The translations under genes and the position numbers were made by a program. A stretch of DNA of 64,000 nt, taken from assembly GCA_038363925.1 (NCBI GenBank), contig JAQQWL010000016.1, forward strand, positions 806,001 through 870,000, read 5' to 3'. This DNA is from Apiospora phragmitis. Lineage: Eukaryota > Ascomycota > Sordariomycetes > Amphisphaeriales > Apiosporaceae. This document shows, one piece after another, positions 47,689-58,776 of this stretch (position 1 is the stretch's first letter; each line of letters opens with the position of its first letter). Under the pieces are notes generated by a model. It did not search any database, was not told the DNA's origin, and worked only from the letters and a program-made list of their open reading frames with translations.

Positions 47689-49656
47689 ATGGCTGATCGG
47701 TACATTCCCGAGCATCGCCGAACTCAGTTCAAGGCGAAGAGTACCTTCAAGCCCGAGGAGCTGCGACGCCGCCGCGAGGAGCAGCAGGTCGAGATCCGAA
47801 AGGCCAAGAGAGAGGAGAACCTCGCAAAGCGCCGTGGTATCGGCACAGGCGAGAACCGTCCTGGCGCCTCGCTGGGTGCCGCCCCCGACAGCGACGATGA
47901 TACTGCTCCCACCGAGAGCCAGGTACGCAAATTTTCCCGTCTTTACTCATTGCAGCATCCTCCCATCGAGGCGCATCGTCTCGCTCCGATCGGACTTCCA
48001 ATTTTCCTGTCATGCTTGGCGCATCTGGCAACGGATGACACTTGCGCTTCCATAATCACACTGTTACCCCCGCAGCATATCCTTGCTTTGCTCTACTGCC
48101 CTATGCACTACCCTGACTTGAACGCCAATATTCTCTTTCTGTTCTATGGCCAGGCTAACATGATCATCTCTGTGTAGCTCAACGAGGATCTCCCTCAGAT
48201 GGTCCAAGGCGTTTTCTCGGAACAAATCGATCTCCAGATCCAAGCAACTACCAAATTCCGAAAATTGTTATCCAAGGAGCGCAATCCCCCTATTGAGGAG
48301 GTCATCAAGACTGGTGTAGTGAGCCGATTCGTCGAGTTCCTTCGATCTCCCCACACTCTCGTTCAATTCGAGGCAGCATGGGCCTTGACCAATATTGCTT
48401 CCGGCTCTGCCACGCAAACTCAAGTCGTTATCGAGGCAGGCGCTGTTCCCATATTCGTTGAACTCCTGGCAAGCCCCGAGCCCGATGTTCGAGAGCAGGC
48501 TGTCTGGGCCCTCGGCAACATTGCCGGTGACAGCCCTACCTGCCGCGACTACGTTCTGGGCTGCGGTGCTCTGAAACCTCTGTTGAACCTTCTTGGCGAT
48601 AGTCGCAAGCTGAGTATGCTTCGGAATGCGACGTGGACATTAAGCAACTTCTGCCGGGGCAAGACCCCCCAGCCTGATTGGAGCACGGTAAGACCCGAAG
48701 ACGAATTGTATTTCGAGGATGGAATTTCTAACTGTAATGGCCAGATTGCGCCCGCTTTGCCTGTTCTTGCCAAGCTTGTGTACTCTTTGGACGATGAGGT
48801 TTTGATTGATGCTTGCTGGGCCATTAGTTACCTTAGCGATGGGTCCAATGATAAGATCCAGGCCGTCATTGAAGCTGGCATCCCTCGCCGCCTGGTAGAG
48901 TTGCTGATGCACGCCTCCACCTCTGTTCAAACACCTGCGCTGCGCTCTGTCGGCAACATTGTGACCGGAGACGACGTTCAGACCCAGGTTATTATTAACT
49001 GCGGTGCTCTGCCCTGTCTTTTGTCTCTCCTCAGCTCAAACAAGGACGGTATCAGGAAGGAGGCATGCTGGACCATTTCCAATATCACGGCGGGCAACAG
49101 CCAGCAAATCCAGAGTGTGATTGATGCCAACATCATTCCGCCCTTGATCCATCTGCTCTCTAACGGCGACCTTAAGACAAGGAAGGAAGCTTGCTGGGCT
49201 ATTAGTAACGCGACAAGCGGAGGTCTGCAGAAGCCTGAGCAGATTCGATACCTGGTTGCCCAGAACTGCATCCGACCTCTCTGTGATCTCCTGGCCTGTC
49301 CGGATAACAAGATCATCCAGGTTGCCCTCGATGGCTTGGAGAATATCCTCAAGGTCGGTGACCTGGACAAGCAGGCGGCTGGTGAAGGTGCAGAGTCTAT
49401 CAACCGGTACGCTCTTTTCATTGAGGAGTGTGGTGGTATGGAGAAGATTCACGACTGCCAGAACAACGCCAATGAGGAGATATACATGAAGTCTTACAAC
49501 ATCATCGAGAAGTACTTCTCGGATGAGGACGAGAACGCCGATGAGGCTATGGCTCCGCAGGCTCAGGCTGCCAATGGCACGTTTGGCTTCGGCACCAACG
49601 GCGCCCAGGGCGGTGGTTTCAACTTTGCTAACGGCAACGACTCGATGGACATGTAA
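47689..49656 (+). CDS. srp1: Importin (karyopherin) subunit alpha
   Basis: Importin alpha binds classical nuclear localisation signals through its ARM repeats and links cargo to importin beta. Three exons (47689-47922, 48178-48687, 48745-49656) give 551 residues, the normal length. The IBB domain (residues 1-80) shows [16 protein letters not shown] and a basic [20 protein letters not shown]. The ARM repeats carry the conserved Trp/Asn ladder: [65 protein letters not shown] and [14 protein letters not shown]. The tail ends in acidic and Gly/Asn-rich sequence. Intron 1 is 255 bp. Intron 2 (48688-48744, GTAAGA to CCAG) is exactly 57 bp with no in-frame stop, so retention would insert 19 residues; it splits [12 protein letters not shown] from [11 protein letters not shown], where all importins continue directly. 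Confidence 0.95.
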
Positions 49657-50865
49657 GGTTCAGTCGAAACATCGGATTTCTTCTCTGCCCCCCTCATGGC
49701 CACGACCTCCGCCGCGCCGGCGGAGCCCCAAACCTGGCTGGTAGCGCCATCATGTTGCCCATGTACAAAACCTTCAGACTCGCGACACGACACTACACAA
49801 TCCCCCCATACCCCCAGCATCACACAACACAGCACTTGTAACCTCGATGGCGAGCAGTCCTGTCGAGTCCCGGAGAAAGAAAGAGAGAACAGCCGTCAGA
49901 GAGGGACGAGAAAAGGCGATTTGGTAGCTTGAAAGCTCCAGCCTGGTAGGAGCGGGCACGAAACGAGGACGAGAGCATGAATTAGTAATAGCGGACGTAG
50001 CAAGAGGGTCGTCAATGGTAGCTTGAAAGCTCCAACCCTCTGTTTTCACGAGATATGCGGCAAGATGGCTGGGAACGCGAAGGTGGTGGCTATTGGCGGG
50101 ACAAGGACACGAGAGAAGTGGACGACATGGGTCCGCGGAGACGTAGTCACTACTATACCGTGTTGGTTGCTCATTGTCCAGTGACAATGGCTATCTACCT
50201 ATATGTACCCAGCAGGACACTGAATAACGATGGTGCGTTTTTCTGTCTCGGCCAAGTGGTTAGGACAGGAAGAAAGACGTTGCCCCTGTTCAGGTTCACG
50301 GCAGGCTTCAGCACAAATAAAAAAGCAGCTTGTTAACCCCAACCAAAACCGAAAGCTTGTGCACCTATCTATATCCAGTCCTTGAAATGACCAATGTCGC
50401 TCTTGATCACTGAATGCTGAATGCTGAATTCCGTGAGTATCTGCAATGCATTCCATGCCGTCCTCGACTACTACTACATGCCTAACGTGCTGTATGTATT
50501 ATTACCCCACGAAAAGGCCTGTGCGCCGTCCCCCCGCAGCATCGTGGTCACAGGTTCATGTCACAAGGGCATTCCTTGCTGATGCTATTGGGGTTTGTCA
50601 AGAGCTGAGATTGGTGCAAGTACCTTTTATTGGATAGAACCTCTTATATCGGGGATAGCTGCACTTGTAAAATGATTTACAGGTACGTCCGGGATGAGAC
50701 ATGGAATCGTACGACCGAGGTACTGGTGGCCGTTTTGGTTCCATGTTTTAGTCCGACGTTAGTTGGGATCAATGCATTACTTGCTCGATTGGAGACTCGA
50801 CAGGGTCCAGAAAACAACCACAAGTGACCTCTCTCAGCCGAGTGAGGGATCAGATAAACATCATC
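49657..50865. other. Intergenic
   Basis: No gene is recognised. A direct repeat of GGTAGCTTGAAAGCTCCA occurs at about 49922-49941 and 50018-50036, in the region after importin alpha. Confidence 0.5.
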
Positions 50866-53390
50866 ATGGCCCGCAAGCTCCTGACCTTGCTCTGCCTCGC
50901 CAGTATGGGCTTGACGCTGGCTGTCAGCCCAGGCGGCATCGATTACCACCATCTGCCCGAGAGCCTGTCTTCCCTGGCCCGTGGGACCGTTTCATCAAAG
51001 CACCCGCCAACAAGTCGCACATCACACCCGCTAGGATATGGATGGTGGACGGGAACGTGACCACCACAAGCAACGGCGGCCATCTCTCCGCCGACGGCAG
51101 CATCCTCATCGGTGAAGGCGGCCACATCACCCTGGAGTTTGAAGAGAACATATCCGGCCGGTACGTGTGTCGCGCATCGTTCTAGAGGCGTGTGGGAGCT
51201 GACAGTGTTATCCATCCATCTAGAGTATGTTTTCAGGTCGACAGTGTGACGGATGAGCCCGTCCTCATGCTCGCCTACACCGAGTCTTCTTTCTTTGTGG
51301 GTGAGCGGACGGATGCAACAAATGATGACCAATGGGACCTCCCATTGGACTTCCATCCTGGGAAGAGGACGGGAAAGATGTGCGTAGGGGATGATTTCCT
51401 ACGGGGTGGCTTCAAGTACCTCACCTTGTACATTGACGATATTCCGGTCTTCGAGAGCCCCACGGTTCGGAGGCTCCGCCAACTCATCACCACGATAGCC
51501 AGTATGGCCCAGAAGGTACTGGGAAAGGACCCGATCTCGCAACTTGTCGGCCAAGGGGAGAAAAGACCTTATTCCAAGCCCTCGATCGGTATATCCCAGG
51601 TCTGGGTCAACTGCACGTCATTTCCGTCTCAACTCAACGGGAGGGCGTACTCTGGATACTTCTACAGCTCTAACGATCTTCTCAACCGGATTTGGTATGC
51701 CGGCGCGTACACGTTGCAGTTGTCGACCATCGATCCCAAGGAAGGCTCTGCTTTGATACACGTCAATAGCTTCCTCACACATCACCAATCCCCGCCGGGC
51801 TCATGGTACTCCAACTTTACCGTCTCCCAAGGGACTGCTGTGACTACAGATGGTGCGAAGCGTGACCGCCTGGTGTGGCCAGGTGACATGTATATTGCCA
51901 TTCCAGGCATTGCCGTCTCCACCTACGATATGCTGGCAGTGCGAAATGCGCTGGATGTGGTATACTGGCGCCAATACTCAGATGGTCGGTTACCGTACGC
52001 TGGGCCACCTTTGAGTTATCACAACGAGTTCAGCGACACCTATCACCTGCATACGCTGTTGGGCACGTATGACTATGTTATGTACTCCGGCGATATCGAC
52101 TGGCTGCGCGAGAAATGGCCGGACTACATGCGCGCTTTCTACGTGAGCACCTCCAAAGTCGACGCGAGGAATCTGATGCACGTTACGTCCCCATTTGATT
52201 GGAACCGCCATGGGATGGGCGGCCACAACGTTGAAGCGTCGGCAATACTTCAAGTGGTGCTGAAGCGCACCATCGAGCTCTCGTCTTTTCTCGCATTTGA
52301 CCCCCTCATTGAGCTGCCTGACATAAACTACTTGGAATCTTTGGTCGAGCGCCTCGAGTCTGGCATCGAGGCGCTCTACTGCAACCACACCGGCCTCTAC
52401 TCGGATAACCTCCAAGACCGCCACTGTTACGGCGACGACCACTGCGATCCCCAGGACGGCAATTCCTGGGCCCTCATCGCGGGCATGGCCAAGAGCTTCC
52501 CCGCGCAGCCCTACTCGATCTCCGAAGGGCTGCGCGCCCGCTGGAACAAGTTCGGGGCCCCCGCGGTCGAGTTCCCCAACGTCATGTCGCCCTTCTCGTC
52601 CTCGTTCGAGCTGCAGGCGCACTGCGCCGCCGGCCATCACGACGCCGCCATCGAGCTGATGCTGCTCATGTGGGGCTACCTGCTCGACGGCCCCGGCTTC
52701 ACCAACAGCACCCTCGCCGAGGGCTTCCGCACCGACGGCCACGTCCACTACCCGGCCTACCCGGTCCCCAGCCGCAACAGCCACGCGCACGGCTGGGCCG
52801 CCGGGCCCACGAGCACGCTGACCACGGGCCTCCTCGGCATCCGGCTCCGCAAGCCCGGGGGCGCCGCGTGGTCCGTCCGGCCCGTCCTGTCGTCATGGCT
52901 GGGCTGGGCGCGCGGCGGCTTCGCCGTCGGGCGCGGCGAGTTCGAGGTCATAGTCTCGCGCGTCTTGTTCCGCCGCGGCGGCCGCCTCGTGGGCCACGGC
53001 GAGGTCCTCGTGGTACGGGCGCCTGAGGGGACCGAGGGCTATGTGGGCTGGGGCGACGAGGAAGATACATGGCAGGTGAAAATGGCGGGTGGGCCTCAAC
53101 CCCGGGCCTGGGTCCGGATGCATTACCTCGACACGATGTCGACTTCATCATCCTCGGGTAGCGCCACGACGACGACAACATACGACGAGATTGACTTGCA
53201 AGACACTGCCGCGGCTGTCTGGCTGCAGAAGGTGGAGCGGGACGAGCGTTGGTTCGACCAGCAGCTTTACTACCGCGACGGCTCCCTGGTCTACGATTAC
53301 GATTTCAAAGAGCCCGTCATGCAGGAGCGAGCGCCAGGGGTCCTTGACGAAGAGGCTTTGGGGACTGGGTACGTGAAACCCATCCCGTAG
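50866..53390 (+). CDS. Secreted alpha-L-rhamnosidase-like glycoside hydrolase (GH78), one frameshift
   Basis: Exon 1 (50866-51160) starts with a signal peptide (MARKLLTLLCLASMGLTLAV, cleaved near residue 20) and exon 2 (51224-53390) follows a 63-bp intron; the total is 820 residues. The six-hairpin catalytic domain shows the GH78 motif DGAKRDRLVWPGDM (about residue 300), then YNDT-like EFSDTYHLHTLLG, FDWNRHGMGGHNVEASAIL, LYCNHTGLYSDNL, QDGNSWALIAGMAKSF and SRNSHAHGWAAGPTSTLTT, which is followed by the C-terminal beta domain. Such enzymes remove terminal alpha-L-rhamnose from plant glycosides or pectin, outside the cell. The frame changes by -1 near 50964 (HLPES to FPGPWDRFIKAPANKS); one extra base restores a single frame. 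The 3' third is strongly GC-rich. Exact substrate specificity is not shown. Confidence 0.85.
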
Positions 53391-54031
53391 ATGTGGGGAG
53401 ACGACAACCATACAGACGGAGACGACGATTTATAGATTCGATAGTAAGATTAAACGGTATTAGAGCTGTCGAGATGTACGTCATCATGCTTGGACTTATT
53501 CCATTTGTCGGTTGGGTACCTGTGAGCTGCTGAATTGTTACCAATGCTGTCTTTAAAGGGCGACGCATATGATGACACGCTCTGTAGGGCTCATAAACAA
53601 GCAGGACTGATAGTTAAGGACATATTCATCCAATTTTCTCCCTACTCACTCGAGAGTCCCTCGATACAAAGATCACACCGACGTGAGCACCACTCGGTAA
53701 ATCCCATTCATTTAACGGTTTGCCATTCAGGGTTCTAGGTAAATATCTGCTTGGCCTAGAGGCGAGTACGACACTAATGCCCGCAACGTAATGACAAGAG
53801 ACGCCTCCTTTTGCGAGATGAATTTACCACCAATGGACGCGCTGGGGGGTATAATAGCAAAAGCACATAAAATCATCCATGCCGTACTCCGGTTTCCATG
53901 CAACCACACACCATGCAGTTTCTATCAGAGCGCGAAGGCTCTGTTATCATCCCGTACCACCTCACCATGCCATACCATCCTGCAAAGATATCGAACACGT
54001 TCTAAGGTATCTCTCTACCTCAACGCCCAAT
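53391..54031. other. Intergenic between convergent genes
   Basis: 3' regions of the GH78 gene and the SUMO protease gene. No gene is recognised. Confidence 0.5.
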
Positions 54032-57000
54032 TCAGTCGGAATCGTCAACGTTAACTACTTCTGGGATCTTCTTTTTTGGCATCGGTGTTGCCGCAACAAC
54101 TCTCTCGCCTTTTTGCAAACCACCAATTCGCTCCCGTTCCGGAAAGTAGTGGCTCTTGCGGGGCGTCTCTTTTGGATGCTTGTGGGCCGAAGGCACTGCA
54201 GCCTTTTGCTTTTGCTTCTCTTGCTGCAGTTCCTCGTACCGCGCCCTAGACGGAATCTCCACTTCAAATATGGCCGAAGGATTATCGGACTCTCCAGTAG
54301 GTAAGCCATTCCCACCCAGCGCGCGCGGTTCCTTATCCAGGCTACGAGCCGGGGTTTCAGGAAGAGGGGCCAGCATGTTTCTCTCGACCTCGGACTCCGT
54401 AATCTCATCCTCTGCCGGTTGCCGAATCGCTTCTCGGGGTGATCCGCCCTTGGTGCCGTTGCTAGAAGGCATTGCCCTTGGAGTTTCGATCTCCAACTCG
54501 GTTGCAGCAGATGACGAACGATCGGATTTGTTTGGCGATGCAACTAGGCGGTCTGGCGTTTTCGGTTTGTGTTCGTCGAGAATCGTAACGTCCGCCTCCT
54601 TTGGTGCAGTGGTGGCAGCAGATGCAATCTCAGGACTTTCAACACTCTCTCGTGCCAAGGTTGCGGGAGATGGACTCTTTACCAGGCCTCTCTTGGTGTC
54701 CGACCTGACAGGAAATATGGTCGATGAGTCTGCTTCAACAGGCGTCGTTTGCGCCGATGCTGGAGCCTCGCTGATCCGTTCACCGGAAGGTGACCGAGCC
54801 TGTCTGCTCCTCCGGATTCTAGCCGCCTCTTTCTTGGCCTTTACACGTTTATCCTCACGCGCTATTTGCTCGTTCTGCAATTTGAAAAGCAGCGTTCTGA
54901 TATCATTGCGTAGTGCCGGAGCATCGATGTTCCACTCGATTTTCTCGTGCATCAACAAGGTGCGAATGAAAGAATCGGGATCGCGCAGAAACTGAACCAC
55001 ATAGCCAAGAAGGTAGAGGCCACAGTCGCAGTAGTTGGACTGAGTCGGGATGCCCTTAGCTGTCATTGTCAAAGATCCGGGGTCAGGCATGTCGGCGCCT
55101 TTCTTGTCTCTCAGTTCCTTGATCAGGTAGTCCTTGAGGTTCCGGCATGCTGGGGAGTGCCCAACTCCCAAAGAATCCAAGGTGATAATCTTTGGTTCGT
55201 CTGGGCTATGTTTCTTCCCGCCAGTATTGGCCTTTTTGGTGGGTTTCCTCGGCTCTGCACCGGACACTGACAATGACTCTCCCGCCTGTCCAACCAAGAT
55301 TTTGGCATTGCTGGAAATATCCGATGGACCGTTGGCAGCTAATATGGGGTCTGAACCTGATGAGTTGAGTGACATGTGACCGATCCCATTAGTAACCTCA
55401 CCAGCGGTATTCCCAAGCGATTTTGTCACCTGTTCTGTGCTCTGCTTACCCGCCACATTACCCGAGTTGCTTGCCAAGTCCTCAGTGTGGGAAACACCTG
55501 AGTTGACAGCAGGTGATTTGCATGCGGTCGTGTCTAACTTCGGCGCATTGTAGATAATGGCTATGTACCAATGCGAAAACTCGTTGATTGGAACCACGAT
55601 GAAGTCTTTCTTGAACAAGTCAACTTTGGTTGTCCATGCTTTAACGCTGTCGTAGTTGATTCCAGCACTGCTCTTCGTAGGCTTCAGTTTCTCATAGAAG
55701 AAAGTGTTGTGGAAATAGATCCGCTCCGCAAGATCTGGACGTTGCATTTCCAGGTCATGCTGGAGGTAGCGCAAGTAGAAAATAATCAGATTGTCGTTCA
55801 GGAATTGACCTTGATCGAGACGAGGTATATCAACCAGGTCGACAGTGGCCCGGCTCTTGCCTGTTGGGGGAAAGATGAGAGAATCTCGCCACTGGTCAGC
55901 CCAACTTGGGTTCTTCTCAGTCCACAAATCAGGCGGTGGAGGACTTGGTGACCGGAGCTTCCGCTTCGCACGCGTCTGACGAATAGCTGGGCTCTGCGGG
56001 CTCTCAGGGTCTATGACTTCAACGCGCTGCTGAGGCATAGGGGGGTGCATGTCATCCTTAATCCTCGGGTTCGCTCGAGGCGTATCGTGACTAGTAAATG
56101 TCCGAGGCGCTGTAGGTTTTTGCTGCTGCTGTCGGCGTTGCTCCTGGTTATGTTCAACGAGACGTAGGTCATCAGGCAATTTGGACCTCTCTACATCCGC
56201 ACCTCTGATAACAGAACCGCGATGTGCTTTGGTCAAAAGGTTGACCATCTCTCTTTCTAACCTGTCGCCCGACTCTTCCAACACCTTCAGGGGAAAGGAT
56301 TCCGGGCGAGCCATCTGTGCCCATTTCTTGAAAGATTGCATTTCGTTATGAGATCCGAACTCAATATGCAACTTTGGCGCGGAACTCTCACCAACGGCAA
56401 TAGCTCGGAAAATGTACACGATGGGATGTTCTGGTTCGTCGGAAAATTTGAGCGTTTTTATCGTTCTCAAATTCACGTTCATAAAAGCGAGCTGGTGTAG
56501 AAGGCTGCCTTGCTGGTCAGTCGGATGCAGTAAATGGCTAACCTCGTGAATACGAAGGACACATGGGAGGTGCAAATCGCCAGCTGGTGAAGGATAAGCA
56601 TAGTCGCCCGATACTGCCCGCGTGACTTTCAGACCCATCGAGGTGATGATGTGATTTGCTCTGTTCAGTGGGCTGAACATCTTTTTGCTGGGTGTGGGTA
56701 GCTTTCGAGTTGCTTGATTTGCACTCAAACCAAACTTGATAGGAGTGATGTGGCCTCGTTGTGGTTCGTCTGATGAATGTCCCGCCGTTCGTTTTGACGG
56801 GTGAAACTTCGAGGAAGGACTGTCACCCGCCAACTCGTCCACACTTGATGATCTTTGGCGTTTCCCATTCATATTGTGCTTTGCGAGCATTCTGCTTTGG
56901 CCAGCTCCGCCTCGACCCAAGCCATCCAGGGTGCGTTTTGCACCGGTTCTACTCATGAACCGGTTAGACAGCTCATCTGCCGCCACCGTGGCATGTGAAA

Positions 57001-57850
57001 GCTTCCTTGTTCGAACCAAATCTATGGGTTCTTCGGTACCACCATCGTCGGATGCAAGATCAATGATCTCCTTTGGCTGGTGTTTCCCTCTTTTAGTATG
57101 CGCCCCTTGAACTCCGGTGATGGCGGGTGAATACGGCTTTCCACGTTCTGGAATTCCGGCACAAACGACTGAACGACATTGAGCGACAAGTTGCCACGGG
57201 AGTCTTCATTTTGTGATGCCGAGGCTGACGGCGAAGCTTCCCGCAGCGCAAAACTAGCCTCCAAAAATGGCCCCGAATAAGGTTCTTCAACCTCGTCGTT
57301 ATTCTTGCCATTGGTCTCCTCGAGCCTCTGTCGCTTGAAGGGCGGCAAATTTGTGATTCCTTGTTCTGGTTGAGATGTTGAGAGAGAGGGTCTGGTTGAA
57401 TTATTCCCATCCAAGGTGTTTACTGGCGTAGGAGCACCAAAGCCGGTGAGCTTGGACTGAGTTCCTTTTAGCAGCTCTTCTGCGAAGAGTACACAAATAT
57501 TACACTCACCCATGCCTTCTTCACCCCGTTCATTTTGCCTTCCCGTACAGCCCTGGATGTATATCAGCCTCTGTAACAAGCGTGTGCAAGATCCATGCAT
57601 ACCGGACAGGCCTGCGAGGCGAACCCAAATCACGATATCGCTGGATAGGACAGTCCCTAAACGACTGTCAAAGATATGTATTGCGAGGCAGAACCAAATG
57701 TTGTCTAACCATGTCATGTACGCATCGTTCCCGAGCCCGAGTTTCCCGTTCGCGTAAGTATCGGCGGTGGAGATGATGACCTTCTCCGTGGCTGTTCGAA
57801 GGTCTTCTGGCGGCGGAGACGGGGAGGGTGTTGCATGCTCTTCGATGGGT
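54032..57850 (-). CDS. ulp2: Ulp2-type SUMO-specific protease; frameshift, 5' end uncertain
   Basis: This C48-family cysteine protease removes SUMO, especially poly-SUMO chains, in the nucleus. The catalytic parts are in order: DIPRLDQGQFLNDNLIIFYL, His in NEFSHWYIA (codon near 55572), Asp in IITLDSLG (near 55176), then Gln and Cys in GIPTQSNYCDCGLYLLGY (Cys codon 55022-55024). Between His and Asp lie about 131 residues, roughly 110 more than in Ulp1; such insertions mark the Ulp2/SENP6-7 branch. A beta-rich, PH-like segment lies near residues 115-240 of the frame starting at 57019, and the tail ends IPEVVNVDDSD. Upstream, EIIDLASDDGGTEEPIDLV continues the protein, joined to the next frame by one missing base in the T4 run at 57091-57094. 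The N-terminus is unclear: that frame is open to 58020 without an ATG at its beginning, and an acceptor-like TTTTGCAG ends at 57851. Confidence 0.8.
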
Positions 57851-58776
57851 CTGCAAAAGTCAGCAGCCAAACTTGACCGGCACCAAAAACAACAATTCAA
57901 GAGCCCAGCCAGTAGGCTCAGAGGATTGCCTAGGCAATAGAGCCAACAAAGGAGATTATCGCAGGCCGAACAATTCAGAGAGGGGAGATGGGGAGTTGTA
58001 CAATGGGAATTCAGGTGCAAAAAACCACCAAGTCTTTGACGACCGAGACAGGGCTGCAGTACCTAAAGTTGAGTGAATGAATAATTGCAGTCCCTCTAAA
58101 CTTTGGGTCTAGCTTTGGCAGCCTTGCTCTGGAGCTCCACTAATTGGTCTCTAAGGGGGACCCTGGAAATCCGGCTACCCCGCTGATGCCGATGATGGAC
58201 AGACAGCAGGTTCATTATGTTTTGCCCACTCCGTTGCGCAAGATACATCACCACCAAGAATTACCGTATGTTTGGTATGAGAGGAGCAAAAGAAAGATCA
58301 AGTACGTACCCTTCATCATCCATCTTGGACAAACCTTTTGCTGCCGGCCATGCACTGCATGTGTCGCTGTCGGAGAGGATATATTGTCTCGACGTAAAGC
58401 GTTGGCTTGTCCAGTTGTGTTGATTCGTCAATCAATCACATGGTTGCTCACCGTGGCGACCCTGCTATATCTGGAGGTGTATCCGGCAGTTGAAGGCGTA
58501 TAGTGGAAGATGAGGTTGCAACGTGCTTGCCCCGGCACGCTTACATAACATGACACAGCTGTTGCGATTCACATCGAATAAACGGAAAGAGTGCGTTTGA
58601 ATGCCACTTTACAACTTTATTTACATGTGGATATCTTCTAACGTGCTTCACTCCAGCTTGAGGGGAGTCTACCTCCATTCCGCATATTTCCTGACTGCCA
58701 CACTTTTGGGAAAGTAAAAATAAAATCACATTACAACGGTTGGTGTTGCCCCCTTTCGTTGGGCTCCACGACTCGC
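57851..58776. other. Region upstream of the SUMO protease and downstream of the peroxidase
   Basis: May hold a first exon and promoter of the SUMO protease gene, which I could not place. No other gene is recognised. Confidence 0.4.

Noticed and set aside
51990..52790. 266-codon minus-strand open frame inside the GH78 gene
   Set aside because: Val/Ala/Gly-rich shadow of the GC-rich 3' part of the rhamnosidase gene.
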